Shown in pieces: positions 1 through 9,424 of a stretch of DNA of 64,000 nt (position 1 is the first letter of the stretch; each line of letters begins with the position of its first letter). The notes beneath the pieces were generated by a model, which worked only from the letters and a program-made list of their open reading frames with translations, had not been told where the DNA came from and did no database searches. This stretch comes from Rhizobiaceae bacterium (GTDB lineage Bacteria; Pseudomonadota; Alphaproteobacteria; Rhizobiales; Rhizobiaceae), in contig CAJPFN010000012.1 in NCBI GenBank assembly GCA_905339215.1, forward strand, positions 1-64,000, read 5' to 3'. Made by a program: the position numbers and the translations under genes.

Positions 1-106
1 GACTCAGGTGAAACACGCAGACCCATAAATCCACTCCCTGTTCCAGGAGCAAATTGTCAGGCGAGAAAACCAGGGCGGTCAATCCGTTCCCGCAACGTTC
101 CACAAC

Positions 107-310
107 TTGGCCAAAATCACAGCTTCGGGCCGATTAGGCCACCTTGGCGGCACGCCTGTCGTCGATGGCGTCACCTTGCCTTCGGACCTCGCGAGCCGCG
201 TCATCTACACGCCCGAGCAGCAAAGTGCGTTCCTGTTCCAGGATAACGACTATCTCGCCGCTAACGACTCCCAGCTGAAGAGTTGGTGGGACAAGGTGTT
301 CAAGGGCTGA
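107..310 (+). pseudogene. C-terminal remnant of a polyamine-type ABC substrate-binding protein
   Basis: About 60 residues closely resemble the C-terminal end of PotD-like periplasmic binding proteins, with a typical tail of aromatic and charged residues ending in SWWDKVFKG. The same frame is closed by a stop near position 26 and bases 1-106 give no recognisable continuation in any frame, so this is probably the stub of a truncated gene rather than a small gene. It lies 29 bp before an ABC permease, the normal order in such operons. The family assignment is by resemblance; that the gene is broken rather than merely cut by the window edge is an inference. Confidence 0.55.
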
Positions 311-339
311 TCGAGCCGCGTCAATCGGTGAGGGAGATC

Positions 340-1179
340 ATGGTCCGGCGTCTACAATCCACATCATTGGTCATGCCTGCGGCGATTATGATCGTCGTGC
401 TCCTTGTTCTCCCTCTCTTGCTTATGTTCAGGTACAGCCTGAATTCATTCGTGCCCGGCCAGTTCATGGTCGAAAGCCTGACGATCGCCAATTATCAAAT
501 GGCTTTCACCGACCCTTATTACCGCAAGGTGTTGCTTGAAACGATCCTGATGGCGGGGCTCGTAACCGGCGCGTGCATCATTCTTGGGCTTCCCCTTGCG
601 CAATTTTTGTCGCGGACAAGTGCAAGGTGGAAATCCATTCTTCTGTTCTTTGTCATCACCCCATTGTTCATCGGCAATGCGGTGCGCTCCGCGGGCTGGA
701 TGATAGCCTTCGGCCAGCAGGGATTGGTCAACGAGCTCTCGATCTTCGTCGGCATCATCGACGCGCCGGTGGACATAATGTTCACACCGGTGGCGGTTTT
801 CATCGGACTCGTTTCGGTGAATTTGCCGTTCGTAGCACTGACCATCCAGAGCGTTCTGGACGGGATCGATCGCTCGGCGGAACAGGCGGCGCTCAGCCTT
901 GGCGCAACCAAGCTTACGACGTGGTATCTCGTGACATTACCCCAGGCGCGGCCAGGCGTGATCGCGGCCAGCGTATTGTCCTTCATTTTGGCCATAAACG
1001 CCTACGCCACGCCCGTATTGTTGGGTGGCCCGAGCTTTCGCATGATGGCGCCCGTGCTGGCGGACGAGATACTCCAACAGAACAACTGGCCAGTTGGTGC
1101 AGCGCTGGCGTTGCTGATGATTTCAATTACCGTCCTGTTGACGCTGATGATTAGTTTGCGGATATCGAAGTCAAGGTGA
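340..1179 (+). CDS. ABC transporter permease, spermidine/putrescine type (PotB-like)
   Basis: Inner-membrane permease of about 279 residues with six or so hydrophobic segments. The EAA cytoplasmic loop (EQAALSLGATKLTTW, followed by LPQARPGV) is clear and is the contact site for the ATPase. The start was placed at ATG 340 because AGGGAG lies just upstream; an in-frame TTG at 283 would overlap the upstream stub. In a normal operon a second permease and an ATPase would follow, but the gene is followed at once by transposase debris, so this transporter is probably orphaned. Substrate unknown; the polyamine label describes the family, not the ligand. Confidence 0.85.
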   Translation: MVRRLQSTSLVMPAAIMIVVLLVLPLLLMFRYSLNSFVPGQFMVESLTIANYQMAFTDPYYRKVLLETILMAGLVTGACIILGLPLAQFLSRTSARWKSILLFFVITPLFIGNAVRSAGWMIAFGQQGLVNELSIFVGIIDAPVDIMFTPVAVFIGLVSVNLPFVALTIQSVLDGIDRSAEQAALSLGATKLTTWYLVTLPQARPGVIAASVLSFILAINAYATPVLLGGPSFRMMAPVLADEILQQNNWPVGAALALLMISITVLLTLMISLRISKSR

Positions 1180-1394
1180 CAGGAGACCGGTTACTGGTCG
1201 CATCTTCGAAACCACGCTTGCGGAGAACGGCCGCAGCTCGCCCTCGATCGCCTCATTTTGGGGTCGGAACAAGAACTGTTCCCGGAGCCACGCTAAGGTC
1301 GAACGAAGCAGGAACCTCATGCCGCCCGCCGGACACCAGCAGGTACGCGTAGTGAGCGAAATCCCCCGGTCATTTGATGCTCTGCGTCCCAGGT

Positions 1395-2645
1395 TTAGAT
1401 GCCGGTCAGGTTGATATGCTTCCAACTCAACGGTGAGATGTGTTTGAGCAGGTGATCCGGAACCTGACGACGTGCGCTCCGCAGATGGGTGACGGCCCGC
1501 TCGATATAGACCGTGTTCCAATGCACGATCGCGCTGACGACGAGGTTCAAGCCTGATGCCCGGAATGCCTGGCTTTCGAATGACCGATTGCGAATCTCGC
1601 CTCGCTCGTGGGAGAAGACGGCGCGCTTCAGCGTGTGTGCGGTCTCGCCTTTGTTGAGGCCGGCCTGACAGCGACGCCGCAATGCCGGGCTCGAGTACCA
1701 TTCGATCATGAAGAGCGATCGCTCGATCCGGCCCAGTTCGCGCAGCGCTCTGGCGAGTTGGCTCTCCTTCGGTGATGCCGAAAGCTTCTTCAGGATCGTC
1801 GACGGTACGACGGTTCGTGTGGTGATCGACGCTGCGAGGCGCAGAAGATCGTCCCAGTGGTCGATGATCAGCGTCGTGTTGATCGGAGCTCTGATATGAT
1901 TGGCGAGCGCCGGATCGGCGTCGCCTTTCTCGATGTGTGCTCGATGGGCTGTTCGACCAGGACACTGCGCTCGACATCCAGGAACACTTCACCGACACCG
2001 GCGGCGCCAGCGATCATAACTTTGGATTGTTCGTTCTGATCGGCGAACGCTTCGCGCCGCGACTCCGGAACCTTAAGGACCGGAAGTTCCACATAGGCTG
2101 CCTCGCTCTCGGTGGGACTGATCGGCAGAATGCTGAAGTAGCCGTACTGGTCGGATAGATGGCTGTAGAACTTCTAGCCGGGCTCGCTGCCGTAGTGCAA
2201 ATTGATGTCACCGCGTTTTGCCGCTCGGTCGCTTGCTCGGAAGAACTGGCCATCGGACGAGGACGTAGTTCCGTCGCCCCAGAGCCGGGAATGCGGGTGC
2301 TGGGAGTGTACGTCGGTGATGCATGCTTGCGCCGCGCGATAGGTTTCTGATCGGGCATGGAATGTGCGCATCCAGCCGATCTGGTGAGCGGTGATGCCCT
2401 TCGATGCGCTGGCCATTCGCTTCGGCCCAAGGTTGGTCGCATCGGCCAGTACGCCAGCCAGCATGGCTGAGATATTGCGTGGACTGTCGCCAGTTCGGAC
2501 ATGCGTGAAGTTTTCCGCGAAGCCGGTCCACGTCTCGAGGACGGCGAGTTCCGCTGGCCGAAAGTGCATGACGGCATGATGCGGCTGACGGCCGCGCAGT
2601 TGTCGGCGCTGCTCGAAGGTCTCGACTGGCGGCGGGTCCACGAGG
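1395..2645 (-). mobile_element. Degraded Tn3-family transposase (TnpA) remnant
   Basis: Read on the minus strand in three frames, the stretch gives the C-terminal two thirds of a Tn3-family TnpA. Frame one (2641-2174) has the core segment with ILADAT-like helix, [17 protein letters not shown] and YGSEPG. Frame two (about 2160-2000) has ISPTESEAAYVELPVLKV. Frame three (1899-1395) has the C-terminal domain with [13 protein letters not shown] and the closing SPLSWKHINLTGI. Frame changes and missing pieces show that it is inactive. No 38-bp terminal inverted repeat could be recognised nearby. Confidence 0.85.
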
Positions 2646-3020
2646 CGCGCCGGCCCGCGTTCCGGTTCAGGCGGGCTGACCCGCGACGAAGTGAATCAGC
2701 CTGGATTCCGCTATCGCGGGCTGTCGGCGAATATGGTCTGATCCGGTCATGGCGATGACGGCTGACCAGCTTCCCGCCGATCCGGACGCGCTGAAGGCGA
2801 TAGCCCTGGCGCGCGACGTCGAGAACGCCCGCCTGATCCAGATCATAAAGGAATTGCAGCGTCACCGCTTCGGCCGAAGAGCTGAGACGCTTCCCGAGGA
2901 TCAGTTGCTGCTGGGGCTCGAACAGGCCGAGCAGATCGAGGCCGCCGCCGAGGAAGCGAACGAACAAGCATCTCCCGTAGAGCGTCTGGAGCGTGCTAGG
3001 AAGCGCCGGACGAACCGCGG
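2530..3020 (+). mobile_element. IS66-family remnant: 3' end of tnpB and 5' end of tnpC
   Basis: The first part (about 2530-2690) reads as the end of an IS66 accessory protein TnpB, with [18 protein letters not shown] followed by [15 protein letters not shown]. From ATG 2749 the N-terminus of TnpC follows: MAMTADQLPADPDALKAIA, then IIKELQRHRFGRRAETLPED. The TnpC reading breaks off near 3020, where an acyl-CoA synthetase sequence begins. The gene order (tnpB then tnpC) is that of intact IS66 elements, but both genes are truncated, so the element cannot move. Confidence 0.85.
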
Positions 3021-3021
3021 C

Positions 3022-3559
3022 GAACGCCTTGGCCGCGGCTGATCGCTTCGGTTACCCGGTCGTGCTGAAGGGAACGTCGCCAGCCGTCAAGCATAAGTCC
3101 GAGCTCTCGCTCGTCGCGCTTTCCATCGCCGACGCGGAATCGCTGAGGCGCGCTTGGACGCAGATGACGGACAAGGTCGGCCGGCTCGATCCCGCCGTGG
3201 CGCAGGATGTCGAGATGATCGTCCAGCCGATGGCCGGGCGCGGCATCGAGATCATCCTTGGCGCCCGGCACGAGCCGGGCTTCGGCACGCTGGTGACGGT
3301 TGGGCTGGGCGGCATCTTCGTCGAGATACTCAATTCCGCCTCCAGCCGCATCGGCCCAGTGGATGAGTCGCAGGCTCTGAGGATGCTGGACGAGTGCGGC
3401 GCCCTGGCGATCTGCAAGGGCGTGCGCGGACGCCCTCCGGGCGACGTCGCTGCTGCCGTTTCAGCAATCGTCAGCTTCAGCCGCCTCGCATGCGCCCTGG
3501 CAGGACGGTATCGCGCTTACGGGAGCTTTGCCGATGTAGCCGAACGATTGCCGACTTGA
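3022..3559 (+). pseudogene. Acyl-CoA synthetase (NDP-forming), ATP-grasp domain fragment
   Basis: About 150 residues match the ATP-grasp (beta-subunit-like) domain of ADP-forming acyl-CoA/acetyl-CoA synthetases: a start of the type ADRFGYPVVLKGTSPAVKHK, a middle with EMIVQPMAGRGIEIILG and GFGTLVTVGLGG, and a glycine-rich end. The N-terminal CoA-binding and ligase domains are absent. The fragment is fused out of an IS66 tnpC remnant at its left end and runs into an IS3-type fragment at its right end, so it is a stranded piece of a larger gene. An open frame from 2993 exists but its first residues belong to the IS66 part. Confidence 0.8.
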
Positions 3560-3560
3560 T

Positions 3561-3640
3561 CGAAGAGAGGTGTACAACTCGAAACGACTGCAATCCGCCC
3601 TTGGCTATCGGACACCAAAGGAAGTTAATCCAACTCGCCC
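3561..3640 (+). mobile_element. IS3-family transposase OrfB, C-terminal fragment
   Basis: A short piece reads YNSKRLQSALGYRTPKEV, the signature of the C-terminal end of IS3-family OrfB transposases. The preceding residues (LIEE) are in a shifted frame. Nothing else of the element is visible. The following 240 bases up to 3883 show no gene. Confidence 0.75.
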
Positions 3641-3883
3641 GGAAGGCGGCTTAGTTCGATGCTCCTGGCGGTCCAGCCCGAGGGGTTCACTCCAATCTTC
3701 CCAGCTACGGAGTCAATTTTGCACGCCGGTTCACACGATGAACGCCCGGTGCGGCTCCAGCACGTGCTTGCGATGCTCTTGGCCGGTGAAACATGCTGGC
3801 CTCCTCTCCAGCCAGCATCTTGAATCACAAACAGGGAAAACCGAACTCACTCGATTCCATCAAATTCTGAACCGCTCTAAGTA

Positions 3884-5422
3884 TCACAGCTCCACACGGT
3901 GGTTGCGCCAGACATAGTCGGCGAAGCTGTCTATTTCCGCATGCCGTCTCCGGTCGGACCAATGCAGGATGCTGCCCATCGTGTCGACGATCTTGGCCAA
4001 GAACTCCGGCGTCACGGCCTTGTCCCAGAACAGAGGCGTGCGTCGGCACAGGATGTCGACGGCGCTCGTTGCGTGCTCGGCCGTCAGGAAGTGGCGAACG
4101 GCGTGCTCGATGTCGGCGGCTGACGATGTCGGCGTCAGGGCCGGCACCTCGCGCGGAGAATAATTAATCGGCTTGCCCGGCCCTGCGGCGCCCAGGACGC
4201 CTTTGATCTTCTTGGTGACTCTCCTTGCCGTCTGGCGGTGGTTGACAATGATGCCCCACGTTACGGCCAGGAGGTTGCGTGCGCCTTGGTCCACCATGTC
4301 GTGGAAGATGCTGAACGGCAGCCGCTTGCCTTTTGCGCGGTTGGCGTCGAAGGTGATCGGGCGCGCTCCGGCCCAGGCCATCTCGATCTTTGCGTCCTTG
4401 ATGGGCAGGCCCGGAAGAAGTGCCTGCGCCTCGCGGATGATGAAATCAATTTCCTCGTCCAGCGGGGTCACCTCGTCCGGGTGTCCGTCGTAGAAGGTCT
4501 CTGTCGGACCGAGGTAGTGATACTCGCCCCACGGCAGGCAGAAGATGTGCTCGCCTTCCGAGTTCTCGCCGGCGATGCCGTGGCCGCGGAATTCCTCGGG
4601 CAGGCGGATGAGGACGTGGACGCCCTTCATCGCGCGGACGCGAGGCGGGATGTTGTCCAGCCCTGGGACCATGCGGTTTGTGCGATCGATCTCGATGCCG
4701 GCAAGATTCAGCACGTAGCGTGCGTCGACCGAGGCCTTGTGCTCGCTGTCGGCGAGCGTCAGCTTCCAGCTGGTCTTGCCGGATTTCTCCAGCTTGACCA
4801 CTTGCGTGTAGTTGCGGATCACCGCGCCCATGTCCTCGGCGTTGAGACACGCGTCGAGCGCTATGCGCTCGGGCCACCTGAACTGCTGGTCGGTGAAGGC
4901 CACCACCGAACGTATGTCGCCCTGGTTGGCGAGGTGCCTGATGAAGGGATGCGGCGATGCCGCGCCCTTCCAGCGCCGATAGTTGATCGGGCTGCGCCCG
5001 CGGTTCATGAGCCTTACCAGGGCAGCCCCGATGTCGACATGCCAGCCGCTGTAGCCCGCATGCTTGTAGATCGGCAGCGCGATATCCATCGGCCGCAGAT
5101 ATGCGCGAATTGTATTGTAGAGTTCGCCCTGCGCCACGGCCATGTCACTCGCAGTGCGCAGCTTCATGAGCAGCGTGCCCGGCGCGAAAAGGAATTCCGA
5201 AATGGATTTCTGAGGCGCGAGGAACCGCAAGCCGCAGTGCAGGATGCGTCCCGAGCGGCTCGTCGCACCGCTGGCAAAATCTCGCTTCTCCACCAGCAGA
5301 ACCTTGTATCCCGACGCCGCGAGGTGCTGTGCGGCAGAGCACCCGTTTATGCCTCCGCCGATGATTGCCACGTCGAAGGATTGCCCATGAAAGTGCGTGA
5401 GGGCCGACCGCAGATTTTCCAT
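3884..5422 (-). CDS. FAD-dependent oxidoreductase, glycerol-3-phosphate dehydrogenase (GlpD)-like
   Basis: A 512-residue flavoprotein of the DAO/GlpD superfamily. An N-terminal Rossmann motif GGGINGCSAAQ (about residues 21-31) binds the ADP part of FAD, and TSRSGRILHCGLR (about 54-66) is the GlpD-like segment after it. A C-terminal helical domain completes the fold. It is the last gene of a minus-strand operon behind a complete polyamine-type ABC transporter (16 bp gap), so it probably oxidises the imported compound or a derivative. The related proteins at 25594 and 30715 sit in the same kind of context. True glycerol-3-phosphate as substrate is unlikely given the polyamine-type transporter; the real substrate is unknown. 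Confidence 0.85.
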   Translation of the reverse strand: MENLRSALTHFHGQSFDVAIIGGGINGCSAAQHLAASGYKVLLVEKRDFASGATSRSGRILHCGLRFLAPQKSISEFLFAPGTLLMKLRTASDMAVAQGELYNTIRAYLRPMDIALPIYKHAGYSGWHVDIGAALVRLMNRGRSPINYRRWKGAASPHPFIRHLANQGDIRSVVAFTDQQFRWPERIALDACLNAEDMGAVIRNYTQVVKLEKSGKTSWKLTLADSEHKASVDARYVLNLAGIEIDRTNRMVPGLDNIPPRVRAMKGVHVLIRLPEEFRGHGIAGENSEGEHIFCLPWGEYHYLGPTETFYDGHPDEVTPLDEEIDFIIREAQALLPGLPIKDAKIEMAWAGARPITFDANRAKGKRLPFSIFHDMVDQGARNLLAVTWGIIVNHRQTARRVTKKIKGVLGAAGPGKPINYSPREVPALTPTSSAADIEHAVRHFLTAEHATSAVDILCRRTPLFWDKAVTPEFLAKIVDTMGSILHWSDRRRHAEIDSFADYVWRNHRVEL

Positions 5423-5438
5423 CTCTGATTCCTATGCT

Positions 5439-6257
5439 TCAAGCCAGGCGGCTTGCTTCTCCTTTGTTCATGCGCAGCAGCACGAACATGGCGATCACGA
5501 TCATCACGATCTCGAGCACCGACACGGCCGCGATCGTCGGATCGATCTGCAGGCGAATGTTGTCGAACATCCTCTTGGGCAGGGTGCCGAACGTGCTCGA
5601 CAGGAACATCGCCACAACCAGCTCGTCGAACGATGTGATGAAGGCGAGGAACGCTGCCGATAACAGGCTCGAGCGTATCTGGGGTATTGTGATGCGCCGG
5701 ATGGCGACCAGCCGGCTCGCACCGAGCCCGATCGCCGCGGTCTCCTGATCGACGTCGTATTCCTTGAGCCCGGCGGCGAGTACGATGATCACGAAGGGCA
5801 GGCAGAGCACGGTATGGGCAAGCGCGATGCCGTACCATGTCCCGACCAGCCCGAGCTTCGCGAAGAGCGAATACATCGACACGGAGTAGACTATCGACGG
5901 CACGATCATCGGCGCCAGCGCGAGCTTCTCGAGTGCACCGGACCAGCGTCTCAGACCGCGTGTGATGCCCAGCGCGAACAGGAAGCCGAGGACGACGGAC
6001 AGGATCGTCGCCACCGTTCCGACCAGTATGCTCAGCAGAGTCGCATCAATCCAGCTCTGCGATCCGAAATAGGTCTGGTACCAGCGGACCGAATAGCTGT
6101 CAGGGGGAAAGCGCAGGTAAGAGCCGCCGCTGAACGAGATCGGCACGACGACCAGAAGCGGCGCGACGAGGAAGATGAACACGAGCCACGAGAATACGCC
6201 GAGAAGCCCTTTGCCCGGCCACTTCAACGCCTTTAGCCTGCTACGTGGATGCGACAT
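5439..6257 (-). CDS. ABC transporter permease, PotC-like
   Basis: Second permease of the transporter, about 272 residues, with six hydrophobic segments and an EAA loop (ETAAIGLGASRLVAIRRITIP). The start was set at ATG 6257, which has AGGGGG six bases upstream and overlaps the end of the preceding permease by 17 bp. An earlier TTG at 6275 is in frame but less likely. The C-terminus ends with the usual cytoplasmic tail after the last membrane segment. Works with the products of 6241-7098, 7095-8180 and 8226-9272. Confidence 0.9.
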   Translation of the reverse strand: MSHPRSRLKALKWPGKGLLGVFSWLVFIFLVAPLLVVVPISFSGGSYLRFPPDSYSVRWYQTYFGSQSWIDATLLSILVGTVATILSVVLGFLFALGITRGLRRWSGALEKLALAPMIVPSIVYSVSMYSLFAKLGLVGTWYGIALAHTVLCLPFVIIVLAAGLKEYDVDQETAAIGLGASRLVAIRRITIPQIRSSLLSAAFLAFITSFDELVVAMFLSSTFGTLPKRMFDNIRLQIDPTIAAVSVLEIVMIVIAMFVLLRMNKGEASRLA

Positions 6258-7098
6258 CGATTCGCCCCCTGACAAACATCCGCGTGAGGAACTTGATGAC
6301 TAAGAACGTAATCATCACGATGACCATGAGAACCGCGGAGAGCGTCCCGGCCATCGCCCAGTTCAGGAACGATCCTGCCTGCTGCTCGATTAGCAGCGCG
6401 ATCACGGGGACCCGGCCGCCGCCCAGCAAAGCCGGCATGATGAACACGCCAAGCGACAGCACGAGCACCAGGCTGACGCCGGCCAGCACCCCCTGAATGC
6501 TCAGCGGCACGAGCACGCGCGTGAAGGTCGAAAGGGCGCCCGCCCCTAGCCCCTTGGCGGCGTCGAAGAGTGAATGGTCGATTTTCGAGATGGAGTTGTA
6601 GATCGGCAGCAGCATGTACGGCAGCATTATGTGCGTCATGCCCGCAACGACCGCGAACTCGCTGTTCGCGAGCCTAATCGGGGCATCGATGACGCCTAAC
6701 CAGACCAAGATGTTGTTGATCGGTCCCTGGCGCCCGAGAAGGACCATCCAGGCGTAGGTTCGGACGAGCTGGCTGGTCCAGAGCGGAATGAGCACGAGGA
6801 AGAACGCAATCGCTTTTCCGGTCGGCGAAAGCCCCGAAATGTAGACCGCGAGCGGGTAGGCCAGCAGCAGGTCGACGACGGTGACGATCACGGCGATACG
6901 CAGCGTGTTGAAAAACACCTGCATTGAGGTGCCGCTGCTCACGACCTTGGCATAGTTGCCGATATTATCGCCCTCAAGGGTCGTGAAAAACAGAAGCACG
7001 ATTGGGTAGAAGAACAGGAGGCCGAGCAACGCGAGAGCCGGACTGACCAGCGCCAGCGCACCCGCTTGAGCCTTGATCGCCTGTAAGCGCAGGTTCAT
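6241..7098 (-). CDS. ABC transporter permease, PotB-like
   Basis: First permease of the operon, 285 residues, six hydrophobic segments, EAA loop with DAAKGLGAGALSTFTRVLVP. The start ATG 7098 overlaps the stop of the ATPase gene as ATGA, which implies translational coupling; longer in-frame starts upstream lie inside the ATPase gene. Pairs with the PotC-like permease encoded just downstream to form the membrane channel. Confidence 0.9.
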   Translation of the reverse strand: MNLRLQAIKAQAGALALVSPALALLGLLFFYPIVLLFFTTLEGDNIGNYAKVVSSGTSMQVFFNTLRIAVIVTVVDLLLAYPLAVYISGLSPTGKAIAFFLVLIPLWTSQLVRTYAWMVLLGRQGPINNILVWLGVIDAPIRLANSEFAVVAGMTHIMLPYMLLPIYNSISKIDHSLFDAAKGLGAGALSTFTRVLVPLSIQGVLAGVSLVLVLSLGVFIMPALLGGGRVPVIALLIEQQAGSFLNWAMAGTLSAVLMVIVMITFLVIKFLTRMFVRGRIDVAST

Positions 7099-8180
7099 AC
7101 CCGAGCTTCCTTTGCATCGCGCGGCAAGGGGCGACAATCCGCCTCGCGAATGCTGAGATTGACCTCCTGGGAAGCCTCAAACATGGTTTCTTCGTCCGCA
7201 AGGCAGCGTACGGTCAACGTATCGCCGCCCTGCACATTTACTTGGTAGATGGTGAAGCCACCAACGAAGGTCCTGCTTGCAATCTTGCCCTTGAACTGGT
7301 TCGCCGCTGCGCCTGCCGCGGGCTCGCGTGTGATCCTAATGGCTTCTGGACGGACGAGAATGCGGCCGCTATTTGACGGCGACGCCCGACGCAGCAGCAT
7401 GCCCGACGCCGTGCGCAAGCCCTCGGGAGTTTCCGTCCCTTCGAGGATGTTCGACTCGCCGATAAATTGCGCAACGGTGATCGATTGGGGATGGTAGTAA
7501 ATCTCGTTAGGCGATCCGAGTTGCTGTATCGTGCCGCGATCGATGATCGCGATGCGGTCGCTCATAACCAGGGCTTCTTCCTGGTCGTGTGTGATGAAGA
7601 TTGTGGTTAAGTTCAGGGAGGCCTGCAATTGCTTCACCTCCCTCTGCATGGATTCCCGCAAGCGCCGGTCGAGCGCGCTGAAGGGCTCGTCCAGCAGGAG
7701 CAGTTTCGGCTCGAAGACGACGGCTCGCGCCAGCGCCACGCGCTGCTGCTGGCCGCCGGAAAGCTGTTTCGGATATCGGTCGCCGAAAGATTCCAGGCGG
7801 ACGGCCGCGAGCGCGGACGAAGCTTTCTCGGCAGCCTCCCGCCGGGAATGCTTGCGCATTTCCAGCGGGAACATGACGTTTTCCAGAACAGTCAGATGCG
7901 GGAACAGGGCATAGTGCTGGAACACCATTCCGATCTGCCGCTTCCCGGCCGACGCCATGGTCATGTCGTGGCCGAAGATGGCGAGTTTGCCGGAATCTGG
8001 CATCACAAACCCCGCTATCAGTCGCAGAAGGGTCGTCTTGCCCGACCCGCTCGGCCCGAGGATCGTCAGAAATTCTCCCGCGCTGACCTCAAGATTGATT
8101 GAGCTGAGGGCATCGACGCGGCCAAAACTCTTCCTGATATTCTCGAGCTTGAGTGCCGAGGTATTGCGAAGGTCGGGCAT
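7095..8180 (-). CDS. ABC transporter ATP-binding protein, PotA-like
   Basis: 361 residues, the usual size for the spermidine/putrescine and iron (PotA/FbpC) ATPase family. Walker A GPSGSGKTT lies near residue 42, the signature LSGGQQQRVALARA near 140, and Walker B LLLLDEPFSALD follows. The last 110 residues form the TOBE-like regulatory domain typical of the family. It is the second gene of the operon, after the binding protein and before the two permeases, and energises import across the inner membrane. Confidence 0.93.
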   Translation of the reverse strand: MPDLRNTSALKLENIRKSFGRVDALSSINLEVSAGEFLTILGPSGSGKTTLLRLIAGFVMPDSGKLAIFGHDMTMASAGKRQIGMVFQHYALFPHLTVLENVMFPLEMRKHSRREAAEKASSALAAVRLESFGDRYPKQLSGGQQQRVALARAVVFEPKLLLLDEPFSALDRRLRESMQREVKQLQASLNLTTIFITHDQEEALVMSDRIAIIDRGTIQQLGSPNEIYYHPQSITVAQFIGESNILEGTETPEGLRTASGMLLRRASPSNSGRILVRPEAIRITREPAAGAAANQFKGKIASRTFVGGFTIYQVNVQGGDTLTVRCLADEETMFEASQEVNLSIREADCRPLPRDAKEARV

Positions 8181-8199
8181 AGAACGTCCTGAAAAGTTG

Positions 8200-8231
8200 A
8201 ACTGATAGAGGGTCTGCGCGTCTTATCAGTT
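8200..8231 (-). terminator. Inverted repeat between binding-protein and ATPase genes (possible attenuator)
   Basis: AACTGATA (8200-8207) pairs with TATCAGTT (8224-8231) around a 16-base loop. It covers the stop codon of the substrate-binding protein gene and precedes the ATPase gene. Hairpins at this place often stabilise the binding-protein mRNA and lower expression of the downstream genes. The stem is only 8 bp with no T-run, so the role is a guess. Confidence 0.35.
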
Positions 8232-9272
8232 GTGGCTCAGCATCCACTCGGTCCAGCGCTCGGTGACGGCCTGCCCGTTCTCAAGCCACCATTTCTGGTC
8301 CATCCAGATCTGCTTCTTCAGGTTATCGGGATGAAGCGGAAGCAGCAGACGCACGTCTTCCGGAACATAGTTCACGTGATCCGGATCCGGCCCAGACAGG
8401 CCAAAGGCCAAAGCGTATTTTGCCTGGTTCTCGGGTTTTGCCATGATGGCAAAGAGCTTCTGGCCCCATTCCGCGTGCGGAGCGCCTTTCGGGATCGTGT
8501 ATGCGCCGGCTTTCAGGATACCGCCGCCAAATTCCATTTTGATCGCCGCACCCTTGCGAATAGCCGCATAGAGACGGGAATTCCAGCCAGTGGTGATAAC
8601 TGCTTCTCCGTCTATCAGTTGCTGGGCTTGCTGGGCTCCGGTCGTCCACCATGTCGTGACGTGCGGATAGATCTCGTCGAGCTTGGCAAATGCACGATCC
8701 AGGTCCAAAGGATAGAGGTTTTCTGGCGCCACGCCGTCGGCAAGCAGTGCCGCCTCGAGATTATCGATGGGATGGTTGCGCATGGATCGTGGGCCGGGGA
8801 AAGCTTTGACATCCCAAAATTCCTTCCAGTTGGTGGGGCCACCATTCGGGAAGGCTTCGGTCGAGTATCCAATCACCGTCGAGTAGCTTGATAGCGGATA
8901 GAGATAAGGGTTGCGCGTCTCGGCAGGAAACTTTGAGCGGTCGACGATCTTGTCGTCAATCGGCTCCAGCAGGTTCAGTTCAATCGCGCGCCAAGCGTCC
9001 TCGGCTTCTACCTCGGTAACGGTGTATTCCACGTTGCCGCTCTCGACCATCGCCCGCAGACGACCGAAATCCGCGGGGCTCGATTCGACGATCTTAACGC
9101 CCGTCGTCGCCTCGAAATCGTTGAAATAGGCTTCCCTGAGCATCGGGCCGTTCTCGCCGCCCGCTGTGTTCACGATGATGCTTTCCGGCTTGTCCTGGGA
9201 CATCGAGGGCGCCGTTCCAAGCATAAGGGCCGCAGCGGCGGCGACTACACTTCTACGATATTTCATTGTCAT
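8226..9272 (-). CDS. ABC transporter substrate-binding protein, PotD-like
   Basis: 348 residues with a Sec signal peptide: basic start MTMKYRR, hydrophobic stretch of Ala and Leu, probable cleavage after the SMS of APSMSQD. The mature part is a two-lobed extracellular solute-binding protein of family 1/PotD type. It is first in its operon, the normal place. It is closely similar to the broken protein at 27514, sharing LREAY, NDFE, RAMVESGNV, NLEAAL, LDEIYPHV and WWTT. The ligand is not evident. The 152 bases upstream (9273-9424) hold its promoter region and show no gene. Confidence 0.92.
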   Translation of the reverse strand: MTMKYRRSVVAAAAALMLGTAPSMSQDKPESIIVNTAGGENGPMLREAYFNDFEATTGVKIVESSPADFGRLRAMVESGNVEYTVTEVEAEDAWRAIELNLLEPIDDKIVDRSKFPAETRNPYLYPLSSYSTVIGYSTEAFPNGGPTNWKEFWDVKAFPGPRSMRNHPIDNLEAALLADGVAPENLYPLDLDRAFAKLDEIYPHVTTWWTTGAQQAQQLIDGEAVITTGWNSRLYAAIRKGAAIKMEFGGGILKAGAYTIPKGAPHAEWGQKLFAIMAKPENQAKYALAFGLSGPDPDHVNYVPEDVRLLLPLHPDNLKKQIWMDQKWWLENGQAVTERWTEWMLSHN

Positions 9273-9424
9273 ACTCCCATTCTAGGTGAAATGTCAGGTA
9301 AGGATACGTAACAAAACCCAGCACGTTCTCATGAATATGCTTGACGCGCATATTTCTCTGTTTGTTTTGTAGGCCGTTCTGTTCTCCTGTTGCTGCCAGT
9401 TGAATTCAAGGTCGGTCGGGCGCG

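Noticed and set aside
4238-5428. 396-codon plus-strand frame opposite the GlpD-like gene
   Set aside because: Antisense to a protein with clear FAD motifs; no homology signal.
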